DNA of 64,000 bases from Scatophagus argus (Eukaryota; Chordata; Actinopteri; Scatophagidae). The stretch is from NCBI RefSeq assembly GCF_020382885.2, contig NC_058498.1, positions 21,419,001-21,483,000 on the forward strand, given 5' to 3'. Below the pieces are notes generated by a model. That model did not search any database and was not told the DNA's origin. It saw only the letters and a program-made list of their open reading frames with translations. Made by a program: the position numbers and the translations under genes. Within the stretch, counting starts at the first letter, position 1; the number at the start of each line of letters is the position of its first letter. Of the stretch, positions 37,701 through 48,100 are shown piece by piece.

Positions 37701-40700
37701 GATCTGAGCTCAGGGCGTCACGGTTTTTCTCAAGAAAACCTCAAAACCAGAGAGACACAATAATGATATCACAGAGAACTTGTACATTTTTTTTGGTTTT
37801 TTTTTGCTTTTGCTTTTAAAATCTTTAAAAGTACCTTTTGAATCATAGTGAACCACTCCAGCAAAATGTTGGATTCCAAACTGTGTCTCATAGTTGTTCT
37901 TGGGGGGAATATAGATGCCGCCTTTCCCATGCACCTGATTCATTTTTTCGAGCATGGTGGTATCTGTTCCCTGCCAATAAACAAAAGAAGAGAGTTAAAA
38001 CCAGCTTTGCTTTGTCACAACAGACTTTTGTGAGGTACAAGGAGGATACAGACCTTGGGGAAGTTGCTCTCTTCATCAATTAGTGCCAGCATGTTCAGCG
38101 GTTTGATGGCCAGTACATTCAGGGTGAGCTGGTTGTCTTGGTAGTCAATGTGCTTCCAAACAATGTTTTCACGTGCATACTCCTCTTGCTCCAGCTTGAA
38201 AACATGCCTGACAAAGAACTGCTGCAACTGCTCATTGGCAAAGTTGATGCACAGCTGTTCAAAGCTGCAACAGTTCAACAAATCCCACAGCACCGGGGGA
38301 AAGACAAAATGGATTTTAGTCAAATTAACAATGTTCTTTTTGCAGCAATAAACCTCTAATGTCGTGACAGCTGCTGTGAACGCCAACCTGTTTTTCTTGA
38401 AATTCTCAAAGCCAAAGATGTCAAGCAAGCCTATCGACTGCTGGACCTCCTCTGAATCCTCAGGTTGCTTGTAAATGGCCGAGTTGATTTTGTCCACCAC
38501 CCAAAGAAAAAGTCTTCCATAAATAGCCTGGAAATAATACACCAATTATACATATACATGCTAATTATTACACACTGCGTGAGCACAACAACACTGAAGA
38601 TTTAACTTTTTTTTAACTTTTGACATTGGACCTCCAAGCTAGGGTAAGTGATACATTATTATGTTATGCTATGCAAGTATTATCTCTGCTCCCAGCCTAT
38701 GTATAGCCATATTTTACTATTGTTATCTGTTTGGTGCTCAGAAGACAAATCCAGAAGAGATCTAAACCCTTCATTTCAATTGAAAGGTCAGCTATACCAG
38801 TAGTTTAGCACATGAACACTCCAAACAAACAAACTAAACGCAAACAAACAAACAGAGTCTCTGATGAGGACTCAGCGTGTACAGAGATATCTTGCTTTGT
38901 ATATGACCATGAAGATGATGGTTCCTGGGCTTTTATACACTATATAGACAAAAGTATCAGGGTACCTCACCATTAAACCAACAGGGAGTGACACTAAATT
39001 CTAAATACATAGACATAAATATGGAGCTGGTACCCACAGGGCATGTTTAGTATATTAAAATAAGCTGAAGTTATATCCGATATAAATGTCTGTCTTTGAA
39101 AAACTCAGATTAAGTGTGACTGATGTTACCTTGACAAAGGCGTCCCTGCCGTCCACAGCCTGGGCAGACGTCAGAGCTTTGGTCACACTCTCTCTGGCTG
39201 TCATGAAGGAGCGCTGAGTCAGGCTCTTCTCCAGCTCATTGGGGGCCACCTGAAGAAATGGGACAAACACATTCAGACAAGGTCATCTCAGCTCATTTTA
39301 TGTGCAGTTGAAATAAAAAATTATACATACCTCCAACAGTTGGCTGGCCATGTTGAAATGGGATGATGTGACCATCTCACAGGCCTCTAGGTTATTTACA
39401 ATAGTGCCTAAAAATTATAGAAGAAAAATATGTTCAGGGACTCAAAAGGTGCAGTTATTTTGTACATCTGATAATAGCATCCACAGTACAGGCAGTCGAT
39501 TGTATGATGCCGAGCTTACTCTCAAAGTTCACATTGCCCAGGTGAAGTATGGCAGCGAGCAGTTTGGAGATTTCCCAGGAGTCATTGTCTGTGAACGTGA
39601 GGATCTTCAGAGCTGAACGGAAGTGTGCGTATTCCTTAACATCATCACGTCCTTCACAGCTGGTGCAGCCACCCTGGTGACATGATCACGTGCTTTAAAA
39701 CTATGCATTTTTTTCAGAAACGATTTATTCAAAGTGACAAAAATGTCAGTACCATGGTCAGATAGTTGTACTCAGCAGCGTTCCCAAGGGAGAGGATCTT
39801 TTTCTGCTCAGCCGGCATGCCCATCAGCATGTGGTAAAAGATGTGGTAGTTTCTTTCTTCGGGAGCCTGCACATCAAAGTACATGTTATTTACCGCAAGA
39901 AAATTTGACTCGTACTAACTACTCATGCAAATCATCATGCAAACAATCTTCCCACCTGACGACAAACCCGGGACTTCTCCAGCAGGTATTGCTCAATGCG
40001 GGCCCCTTCAATGGCTCCACTCTTGGTGAAGTTGATGTCAATGTATTTCCCAAAACGACTGGAGTTATCGTTTCGAACTGTTTTGGCATTGCCAAAGGCT
40101 GAGAAGAAAATATATATCTTATCAAAGCAGATCAAGTGAAGAAGGAGGTTCTGCTGGTTACAAAGACTGTCTCATATCTTCATGTTGGCGTTTTGCTCAT
40201 ACCCTCCAAGATGGGGTTTGCTTCAAGAATCTGCTGCTCTATCCAGGAGTGCTGGCCACTCACTGCAGCCAGGAACTGCAGCATAAGCTTGGTGTTCTCA
40301 GTTTTTCCTGCTCCTGACTCTCCACTGATGGAGAAAACCAAGAAGAAAATACACCAATTAATGTCATGTAAACATACATTTTCCACTCAATTCTTTTTTG
40401 ACTGTTTCTCACCTAACCTTCTGTTTTAATCCACTGGCGCTCTGGTTTTAGATCAGGGCACAGTACCATCTCAGCTGCCTTTTTGGTAATGAGTCATATT
40501 ATGACAAGATTATATAAAATTGAACAGCATGCTTTTCTTTGATATGGTAGATCTAATTTTTTTCTTCCCGTCTTTCCGCACCAATTTTGATTGCTTGCTC
40601 AGCCCAGATTAGTTTCACTTGAGCCTAGTTACCTCCTCTCTACATAATGTCACCTAGTCTTTATCTTCATTCCAGTTTGTTATGTTCCTCAGTGATACTT

Positions 40701-42213
40701 GTATACTTGCCTTCTTGTTTTTTTGAGTTTTGCTTGCTTTGTGCCCTTTGCTCATTACATTTGATTTGTTCGCCTGTGCTGTCTGCCAGTGTGTGTGCTG
40801 AACCCCTGCTTCTAGATTAAAGACTGTGAATTTTCCTGAAGCCTACTTTCTGAGTGGTGCCATTGGATCTTGTTTTCCGTGGTTTGCCAGTCTTAACTTC
40901 AGTGAGTTTTCCCTGGTTTTCTTCAGGGAAAGGTTTTAATCAATGAATTACATGACAGTCTGAATAACAATCTGGGATCAGCCCCAGTGTCCTGTAATTA
41001 AGAGAAAAGCGGACCTGATGACACAGCACTGGTTCTTTCGGTTGCGGCGCATGTTGAAAAAGCAGTTGTCTGCTATGGCAAAGACGTGCGGTGGCATTTC
41101 ACCCAGTCGTCGGTCTGTGTACATCTGCACTTGTTCAATGGTGTAGATGGGCAGCAGCTGGTAAGGGTTGACTGCAACCAGAATGGAGCCTGTGTATGTC
41201 TTAAAACAGAGAGGGATGTTACCCATCACACAGAGGCACAACTGACAAATGTGTATGTGTATAAACAAGCTATTATAGTGAAAGCACATGTCAAGCAAGT
41301 GACCCCAAAGACCCCTGTTTGGTCACGACTGCGGTGCGTGAGATACATGTTCTGATTCACTGGATTTAAAAATTTCATGGTCATATTATAATCATGAAAA
41401 GCCTGTGTTAAGTGCTGTGGTTTATAGTGTGTATAGTACATCAAAAACAAGGGACTATTTTGCCCCCCAGCATCTAGCAGCAGTATTCATATACAACAAA
41501 ATGGCCTGATTCATAATTGAACAAACACTGTTGTGCTCTGATGCCCTGACATAGAAACACTGGGATGTTCTCTTTAAACAGAGACTCATTCGTCTCTATG
41601 GAGACAAACAACACTGCGATAAACTAAGGGGCAAAGTCTGAGATAGAAAGCCATTTACACCAGGGCAAGACACAGACGAGTACCGTAAGTGTTTCCACAG
41701 CAGGTTATGGACCTCATAAAACTATTTGGTTCAGAGTGAATAGAAACCTACATAGATGACGCCTTCTTTGTGTCGCACCAGGAGGTTCCTGAGGAGCCCT
41801 GCCTCATTGAGATCACCCAGCCTTATCATGTCATCCACACCCTTCACAGAGGTGGGGTGCATGGGCCGGATGCTGCCCTCCATCTTCTTACTGATCTTGT
41901 GTTCCTGTATGCATGTTACGGAAGAGTTGACATTATACAGAAGGCTGACACACGTTTATAAAGCCGAAATCTTAGTTGAGTTTGTACCTTTCCCTCATCG
42001 TCGATCAGTTGAAGCTGTCCAGTTTTTGTCACTCTGACTTCTGCCCCAATCGGCAGCCCGCCACCAGAGTCCACCCACACGAAATCCCCCTAGACAGGCA
42101 AACTCAAACTTGTAACATACCGAAATGTCACAGCGAACAAGCCTAATAGTCTATTTGAGAAAAAACTTAGTTTGGATTACAGAAGTACCACTCACCTTAC
42201 TCAAATGCAGCAT
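24286..42213 (-). CDS. myo7b: unconventional myosin-VIIb, complete
   Basis: MYO7B is an actin-based motor that binds the protocadherin-harmonin complex at tips of intestinal and kidney microvilli. Forty-seven coding exons were joined, 6,696 nt, 2,231 residues (human MYO7B about 2,116; MYO7A about 2,215). The order is: motor head (residues 1 to about 745), five IQ motifs, a short charged helix, MyTH4-FERM, SH3, MyTH4-FERM. Exon coordinates are given under the five block entries. All introns have GT-AG ends except one with AT-AC ends at 28704-28988. The name MYO7B rather than MYO7A rests mainly on its neighbours sap130 and gpr17, which lie near human MYO7B on 2q14.3; residue comparison alone does not separate the paralogues clearly. 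Start: ATG at 42213 in exon MLHLSK; another ATG 15 bases upstream (42228) is out of frame and soon stops. The C-terminus ([14 protein letters not shown], then RNPRFNI) is shorter than in mammals. Confidence 0.93.
28057..28101. repeat. (TC)n low-complexity tract
   Basis: Uninterrupted then imperfect TC units in a myo7b intron. Confidence 0.9.
28704..28988 (-). other. myo7b: U12-type AT-AC intron of myo7b
   Basis: No GT-AG pair joins exons 36 and 37 in frame. An AT-AC pair does: the intron starts ATATCCTCC right after ACCG (28989) and ends TTGTGCAC before CGATCCTG (28703). The join restores [12 protein letters not shown], matching the [12 protein letters not shown]-type sequence of MYO7A. The donor matches the minor-spliceosome consensus ATATCCTT except at the last base. 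A branch-site match TCCTTGACT lies at 28713-28721, its A 11 bases before the intron end, where U12 introns place it. Confidence 0.85.
28989..30126 (-). other. myo7b: myo7b exons 32-36: SH3 region and start of second MyTH4
   Basis: Exons: 30000-30126, 29716-29882, 29451-29632, 29239-29360, 28989-29143. They encode the end of the first FERM ([22 protein letters not shown]), the SH3 fold ([42 protein letters not shown]) and the start of MyTH4-2 ([13 protein letters not shown]). The last exon ends in the AT-AC intron. Confidence 0.9.
29158..29176. repeat. poly-A tract
   Basis: A near-uninterrupted A run just upstream, in gene direction, of exon 28989-29143; on the minus strand it is a T tract close to that exon's acceptor. 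Confidence 0.85.
33250..33549 (-). other. myo7b: myo7b exon 24 with tandem duplicated motif
   Basis: A 300-nt, in-phase exon (residues about 1074-1173) lies inside the first MyTH4 region, where MYO7A has a variable lysine-rich linker. It contains two copies of a unit of about 38-40 residues: [19 protein letters not shown] then TRNRKASA, and [19 protein letters not shown] then SRNRKTTA. Both are basic, with RKSS/RKGST serines resembling basophilic-kinase sites. The splice sites are normal (TTTTAG acceptor, GTGAGG donor). Removing the exon would keep the frame. Confidence 0.85.
33690..33712. repeat. poly-T tract
   Basis: A run of more than 20 T in the intron above exon 33250-33549. Confidence 0.9.
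35612..36204 (-). other. myo7b: myo7b exons 18-20: IQ-motif neck
   Basis: Exons: 36110-36204, 35916-36000, 35612-35830. Five IQ-like motifs bind calmodulin-type light chains: [63 protein letters not shown] and [17 protein letters not shown]. Five IQ motifs is the usual number for class VII myosins. Confidence 0.9.
36442..36464. repeat. (AAT)n microsatellite
   Basis: About seven AAT units in a myo7b intron. Confidence 0.85.
38932..39047. repeat. dispersed repeat fragment (ACACTATATAGACAAAAGTA type)
   Basis: In a myo7b intron, ACACTATATAGACAAAAGTA is followed by CTAAATACATAGACATAAAT and ATGGAGCTGGTACCC. This order of words is familiar from many teleost genomes (from memory). The class, probably a DNA transposon remnant, was not determined. 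Confidence 0.5.
40560..40930. repeat. possible retroelement-derived sequence in myo7b intron 4
   Basis: T/C/G-biased sequence with TTTTGCTTGCTTTGTGCCC, GATTAAAGACTGTGAATTTT and CCTACTTTCTGAGTGGTGCC, similar in style to fish retroelement tails. The resemblance is by eye only, and no reading frame is present. Confidence 0.3.
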
Positions 42214-42651
42214 TGCAGAAACATGGACCAAGTCTGTACAGAAACTAAAAAAAATATTTTATGAAAATATGCTGATAGATTCAGTTCAGTTACAGTAATA
42301 CCTGCTATAAAGCAAAGGTTACTGTCAGCATGTCCTCAACTTTATAGCAACAAACTGTGCCAGCAACTGTGACAGCATAAAGCTGTCAAAAAGTAAAATA
42401 TTACAGAGGCCCTTAATGCAGTACTATAATGTACAAGCTTTTAAAACAAATTGAATCAAAAACACTACAAGGCAGATTTTGTGATCATATTCTCAGCATG
42501 ATCTCTGTATGACATTCTCAGAGAATTCTATTAATGATTTTGTACTGAATCTCACTATAAGATCACAATGGAGGAGACATACTGAAAAAACACTTTGGAA
42601 ACAAAAAGATACCCATTGAGGTCACGGTGTGCGTATGTTCACGGCTCTTAC

Positions 42652-42840
42652 CTGAGAACACTTGTGTCTTTGGAGGAAGGCCCTGGTGCCCCTGCTGCTG
42701 CTGCTGAGGGAACTTGCTGATTGTCCTGAAGCAGGAAGCGGGGAGTTTTCCCAGCAAACACCTCTTTATGGCCCTTTGACTTTGCTCCTGCCAAGATAGA
42801 GCCACCCAGTGTCGCCAAGAACCTGACCTGAAGGACAACA
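42652..42840 (-). other. myo7b: likely myo7b 5' non-coding exon
   Basis: The 3' edge is a clear donor (CTCAG then GTAAGAG), and the first coding exon has a matching polypyrimidine-AG acceptor at 42245. The open frame through this stretch has no myosin similarity, so I treat the exon as untranslated. The 5' edge is uncertain. Confidence 0.45.
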
Positions 42841-42892
42841 CTTCATCATCACCAGAGCACAAACATCAGTTATTTGTATCAATAATGGACAG

Positions 42893-43175
42893 AAAACATT
42901 CAGTGTCACAGAGAGGTTGACCTTTGACTTTTTGGATATAAAATGTCACCACTTCATTTTATTCTGTTAGACGTTTGTGTGAAATTTTGTCCTCATTAGT
43001 GTATGAATTCTTGAGTTGTGGCTAAAAACATGTTCATGAGGTCACACAGACCTTTGACCACCAAAATCTAATCAGTTCATCCTCAAGTCCAAGTGTTTGG
43101 GTCAAACGTAATTGAAATCCCTCCAGGCATTCCTGAGATAAGGTGTTCATGACAGCGGGACAAACAGACGACTAC
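42893..43175. repeat. SINE-like dispersed repeat
   Basis: The words GAGGTTGACCTTTGACTTTT, GACCTTTGACCACCAAAATC, TAATCAGTTCATCCTCAAGT, CCAAGTGTTTGGGTCAAACG, CATTCCTGAGATAAGGTGTT and GGGACAAACAGACGAC follow one another. They match a very common fish repeat pattern I know from memory. The copy lies just upstream of the myo7b 5' end, in gene direction. Confidence 0.65.
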
Positions 43176-45171
43176 TGGAAGACACAACCCCTTCAGCCTC
43201 TGAGGTCACAGCACAAAGGTGCAGAAAACATGGAAAGACATGAAAACCTTTCCTTTGCCAATTTTCTTAATGGAAATATTAAGGCATGATAAACACCAGA
43301 TTAAACATTATGCTGTGGTGAAAGAATCAGTCATCTGCTGTCCGGACACATGCTGAAAGGGGAAAGTGAATCACATTTCCTGATCCATAAACACCTGCCA
43401 CAGGTCAGTTACCACAAGATGTTGTACTTCAAGGTAATTATGTTGTAAACTGCAGACAGTAAAGAGAAACAACTGGGCTCACTCTGGAGATGTGACAATG
43501 TGAAAGAGTGTGTGATGTCAATAGTGGCTGCTTTGCCTGTGAAATCAGACTGAGCCACACGGACTTACAGAAGCGTAATGTTAACAAAGGCTTAAAACAG
43601 TGAAGACCGGTTTAACATACTGTCAAAACAATCGATATGTGAGGAGAAAAGTAAAATCCTCCGCTGGGATATATTGTATGTTCTTCATTTCTAATCACAC
43701 TGAAATATAACTGAATGTTATGATGTGTGTGTGTGTGCAAACTCAGGAGGAGCCTTGATGATACAGTGAAGCAGTTAACCTTGCAGTCTCACTGTCCGTC
43801 CTGAGGTGTGGTCTGTTTGTCCAGTGTGCTTGGCACCAGAGTGTGGTTTTGTTTTTGAAACAACATCTGCTTTGAGATATCAGAATGACAACTTTAAGGA
43901 AAACCCAACTAATAAACATAGCATTTTACACACTTGACAGTGTAACACTTAACAGGGTATTGTTTAAGTATCTTTACTATAATTACACAGACAAAAACAA
44001 TGTACAATAGCTGGATGTTTCAGGCTCACTTCATCTCATAATGTCAATGTCGTTACACTCAGCAAAATGAAGCAGCACACGTCACACAGCACAAAATGTT
44101 TCACGGTGTACAAAACTTGAAAAGAACCAAGTCAATGGAAAACAAAAATAAAATAAAAAAAAGCACATTTACAGAGATTTACATGAACTCAGTCTGCCAG
44201 AATAATCATATGAGGATACTCATACTCTGTCTTTCAAGTACTCCATTTCCTGAAACTAAATGAAAATATTGGTTTTTACCACCATGACATCCATTTACTT
44301 TGGATTAAGTAGATGATTCAGAGCTGCTCCACATAACCTTTAGGAAATTAGTGATCCTTTAAGAGCATTTTTTGTATATTAAATCAATCTGCCATATTTT
44401 GTTTGTCTTGTCTCCTAGTGTTATTTTTGTTTTAAATCTCAGACCACATAAGTATTCCAATATCTTTTAGATTACATCTACATGAGGATAATATTAGGTG
44501 ACTGTTAAACCACGGCAGATGAACAAATCTGAACCGTAAAAATCCAGGTGCAGGATGTTTGGAGAAAAAAGGGGAAGCAGTGAATCTGACACTTTCACTG
44601 AATTATATTTTGAGAATATTTCGAAAGCATGTGAAACAGCACTCACATGTCCTCGTCCATCTCATGTACGGATGAAGGCACAGATTAATGAGAAGAGCAC
44701 AACTGAGATTAGTTTGTATACACACAGCTCGCTAAAGGACTGCTTTTAAATGATTTAATTCAACCACTCTCAGGTGGTTGAAACACTTTTCATCATTTAC
44801 ATAGATTTACCGCAGCTGCATTTAGTGCCAAACATCAACGATACACAATGTGCCAGTTCCAACATTGTCTTAAAAGAAGAGGCAGAATTTAAGTTAGTAA
44901 AAATGGACTCATCATCAATGAACAAAAAGGGGGAGGGGCGCTGACAGAGCCGTTCGGGTGACCATTCTAATGCAACCTATGATGCCCCTCGCTCATAATG
45001 TGCGCTGAATGAGAACCTATTCCTGATGGGCTTTTCTGCCTCTTCAAGTCCTCCCATTACTTCTCTCTGCCTGCCCTCAGGCCGATCAGGGAGGCTGCGT
45101 GTGATTGTATGCAGGCAAATCATAGCACCAAGTTCTGAGCAGCTCCTTCGCCCCATTCAGCGAGGAGGCGC

Positions 45172-48100
45172 TTATGCCCGTTCTTTGCGCTTCAGTTTGG
45201 AGGACTTCTTCACGGTGCCGTTCTTGTTGAGTAGCTTCAGCACTTTGTCCTTGTGGTCGAGCACTTTCATCATGGTGTCTCTGGCCTCGGTCACCTGGTC
45301 CATTACCAGCTTACAGCGCTGCATGTTACCCTGAGGACACAAACACCTTGAAGCTATCGAAAACACACTCATTGTTAAGACAATGATAAAAGAAAGATAA
45401 AAGAACTTAAAGAATGTTTAGGATATTGGCTAACTAAACTTGCTTTTGTTTTAAATGATAAAAATTTGATAAGCAAATAACTGAGCGGAGAAATGTGAAT
45501 TTTAAGGACCCTGCTGTCACAATATTACCTGTATGAGCTCGTTGATTCGGTGAAGGTCATCATCGGCTCCTGCTCTCTTCTTAGGGATCAGGCCCTCTTG
45601 GAGCGTGGAGAGGCGACTGTACACATCATGCTCCAAACTCGACTACAGATCAAGTAACAAACACAGTTCTTGGTTTTTTTGTTTGTTTGTTTTCAGTGAC
45701 TATGCCTGGATAAAGCATAGTGGTTAGTCAAGAAGTTCAACATGAGTTTCTGTCCAACATGATGACAAAACAGAAATGACCGGGCTCATATGTGACTTTC
45801 TGTCCTATCAGCAACAAATAAAACTCAGCCTTTACCTTCATCACTGAAAAATGTAAGCAGACCATTAAGATAGAAAGTACTACAGAGGCTAGCACTCACC
45901 AACTGCCTCAGTTGTGCAGCACACAAGTGAATTTTCCAGCCTTGCGCTCTGCATGCCACCCCTCTTTGATTGGCCATGTCCTGTAAGGTGCCCTTCTTCT
46001 CCTCTGTGAGAAAAGCAAAGACTATTGTTAGAAGGAAGAGGCAACTGTCATTCCTTCTCATTAGCAGTATGATAATGGATTTATTTTAGCCTGTGAGTGG
46101 GGAGCTACTGACCTTTGACCCGGATGTCGCTGTACCTCTGGAAGTGGTGGTAGGCAGCTTTCCAGGGGTTCCGGTAGTGCCGCAGAAGGGTGACAGGGGG
46201 TCGAGGCCTGACTGGTACATAACGCACTCCTTCCTCATCTGAAGACAAACATGTGTTGAACGACTGACGGTCCAGGTAACACACACTAGCATTATCACTG
46301 CGACAATGGATGGCATTTTATTACATACCAACATATTCCCTTGGTGGAGACTCACGTCTCTCAGCCCTGCTGGTGATGGGCCTGCCTGGGGCCTTCTCTT
46401 CGTCTGTGCTGTTGGTCTCCACCATCTCGCTCTCCTCTGTGGAAATAACATGCTGCTGCTTGCGAGGTTTCTTCCTCGGAGAGGCCCCTGGGATCAGATC
46501 TCCTGTTGCAGGAGTGTTCAAGGTGGAAGCCTGGGTGGTGAGGGCTGGGGCTGATGACAAGTTTGTATTGGGGTCTGAGGAAAAACACACATAGTGTTTA
46601 CATATGTGTTCATTTCAGTCTGATATTTTACACTGATCAGTGTCACTGATAACTGACACACTCCTCACCTGGCTGAGAGGTGTCCATGGTCTCCATCTCC
46701 TGTTTTATTTTCAAATCAGGGCAGGCGGAGCTGGCAGCACAGGCTGCAGTGCTACTGGCTGCAGGCTGAGTGGGGGAGGCCACAGCGTTGGCCATTGAAG
46801 CAGGAACAGGGGGGGTTACAGCCATCGCTGCTGGCAAGGCAGAGAGAACAGTGGAGGGTTGGGAAGGAGGTACAGGCCCCGGCGTGGCGAGCATGGTGGG
46901 GATGGCTTGGGTGAGGTGCTGGGCATTAGAGGACACAGCCTGCTGCTCTCCTCCCTGTGTGGGCAGGGCTTCAACTGTTGCCATGACGGGAGGGGCCACT
47001 GTCATGTGCACCTCAGCTTTGGGTTTCACACTGTGAGGAAATGAAAGTTTAAGGTTACAATCCACTAACTTATGGATAGGATATGAACGTGGCTGTACAC
47101 AATGTAATCCATGTGACAGAGGGCCCACCCTGCAGGTCGGGGAGATCCCGCTCCTCTCACGCCACTCTCAATTCTGCCACTAGTGGCTTCACTGGGCTGG
47201 GCAGGGATCAGATTCTTACGAACACAACTGAAACACGAAGACAAGCAGGACTAGTTAGGTAAAAGGAAACGCTGAGCCACTCAATTTGAACTTCACAAGT
47301 TTCTGCCAAACTTTATTTGGAGAATCTAATCCTGAGAGTAAACCTGCTATAAAGTGATCATATGTGACCCAAACAGCCTAATTAAAAAAGCGCAATCGCA
47401 ATCTAATTTAGTAAGGTCTAATTTTAGGGCTGGGCTTTGGTTTAAAAAATAGGTCATGGTTAGCGTCACCTCAGTCTGTGCCGATTCAGGAAATAAAAGA
47501 TACCATAAAAATATTCTTGCATGCTTTTTACTACGCTCCATAAATTGACATCTGACCTCAAGCAAAAACTAGTCAAATAAACAGGCTAGTTCTCAGAGGG
47601 CACATACAAGTGAATTATGATCAGTACAATGAGATATACTCTGCTCTATAATACTCTCTCATCTGCCTCCATGACTGTCTCCTTGATTGCCTCTCAAATC
47701 AGCTTTGGACCATGTTGTTTCAGAGAGATCTTTTAGCATCTCACATCATGATCAAATCTCCCAAACCCACTCACTCATAAATGGCTTGTATTCAGGTGTT
47801 TGAAAGATGCTATTCAACACGTTTGTTCAGTTCAGAGAGTTTGCTAAATCCGTCCTGAGATGATAAAGAGCTTTAGGAGATGAATGTTCTTGTGTGTGGC
47901 CCAGTGTCTCATGTTCTGGTGTTACACTCACCCTTCATTAGCAGGCTTCTTGCGGAGGATGCTGGGTCTCGGTGAGGAGACCAGAGTGGGAGCTCCTCCT
48001 ACTCCTCCCTGGGTGTGTGCCTGCACCATGGTAGCTACCGGCTGGGTGGTGCTGAATGTGCTGCTGATGGGGCTGGCTACGAATCCGTCAGCCAAAACAA

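Larger units (their letters stand above)
36888..42213 (-). other. myo7b: myo7b exons 1-17: motor domain
   Basis: Exons: 42196-42213, 41988-42089, 41752-41904, 41015-41199, 40203-40324, 39956-40098, 39753-39866, 39520-39673, 39331-39407, 39130-39249, 38388-38527, 38054-38264, 37835-37970, 37570-37739, 37324-37464, 37074-37232, 36888-36980. Motor landmarks are intact: the P-loop GESGAGKT (split over 41015 and 40324), switch [12 protein letters not shown], switch [10 protein letters not shown], the relay [25 protein letters not shown], and the converter side [23 protein letters not shown]. Nothing in the sequence suggests an inactive motor. The donor GTCTGT at 38053 and the acceptor ending AAG at 41200 are somewhat weak but keep the frame. 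Confidence 0.92.
42214..45171. other. myo7b 5' leader and promoter side, sap130 3' UTR
   Basis: A minus-strand donor (TTCTCAG then GTAAGAGCC) ends a likely non-coding myo7b exon at 42652, which would splice to an acceptor at 42245. A SINE-like repeat covers about 42893-43175. From about 43.2 to 44.7 kb no gene is seen. The stretch below 45172 should be the sap130 3' untranslated region; a minus-strand ATTAAA lies near 44752. Confidence 0.5.

Noticed and set aside
39734-40102. 122-codon plus-strand open frame
   Set aside because: It spans two myo7b exons and the intron between them on the opposite strand; no independent evidence.
42563-42862. 99-codon minus-strand open frame as an N-terminal extension of myo7b
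   Set aside because: It has no myosin similarity. Its donor at 42651 would splice to an exon whose own ATG starts the motor, so it is treated as non-coding leader.
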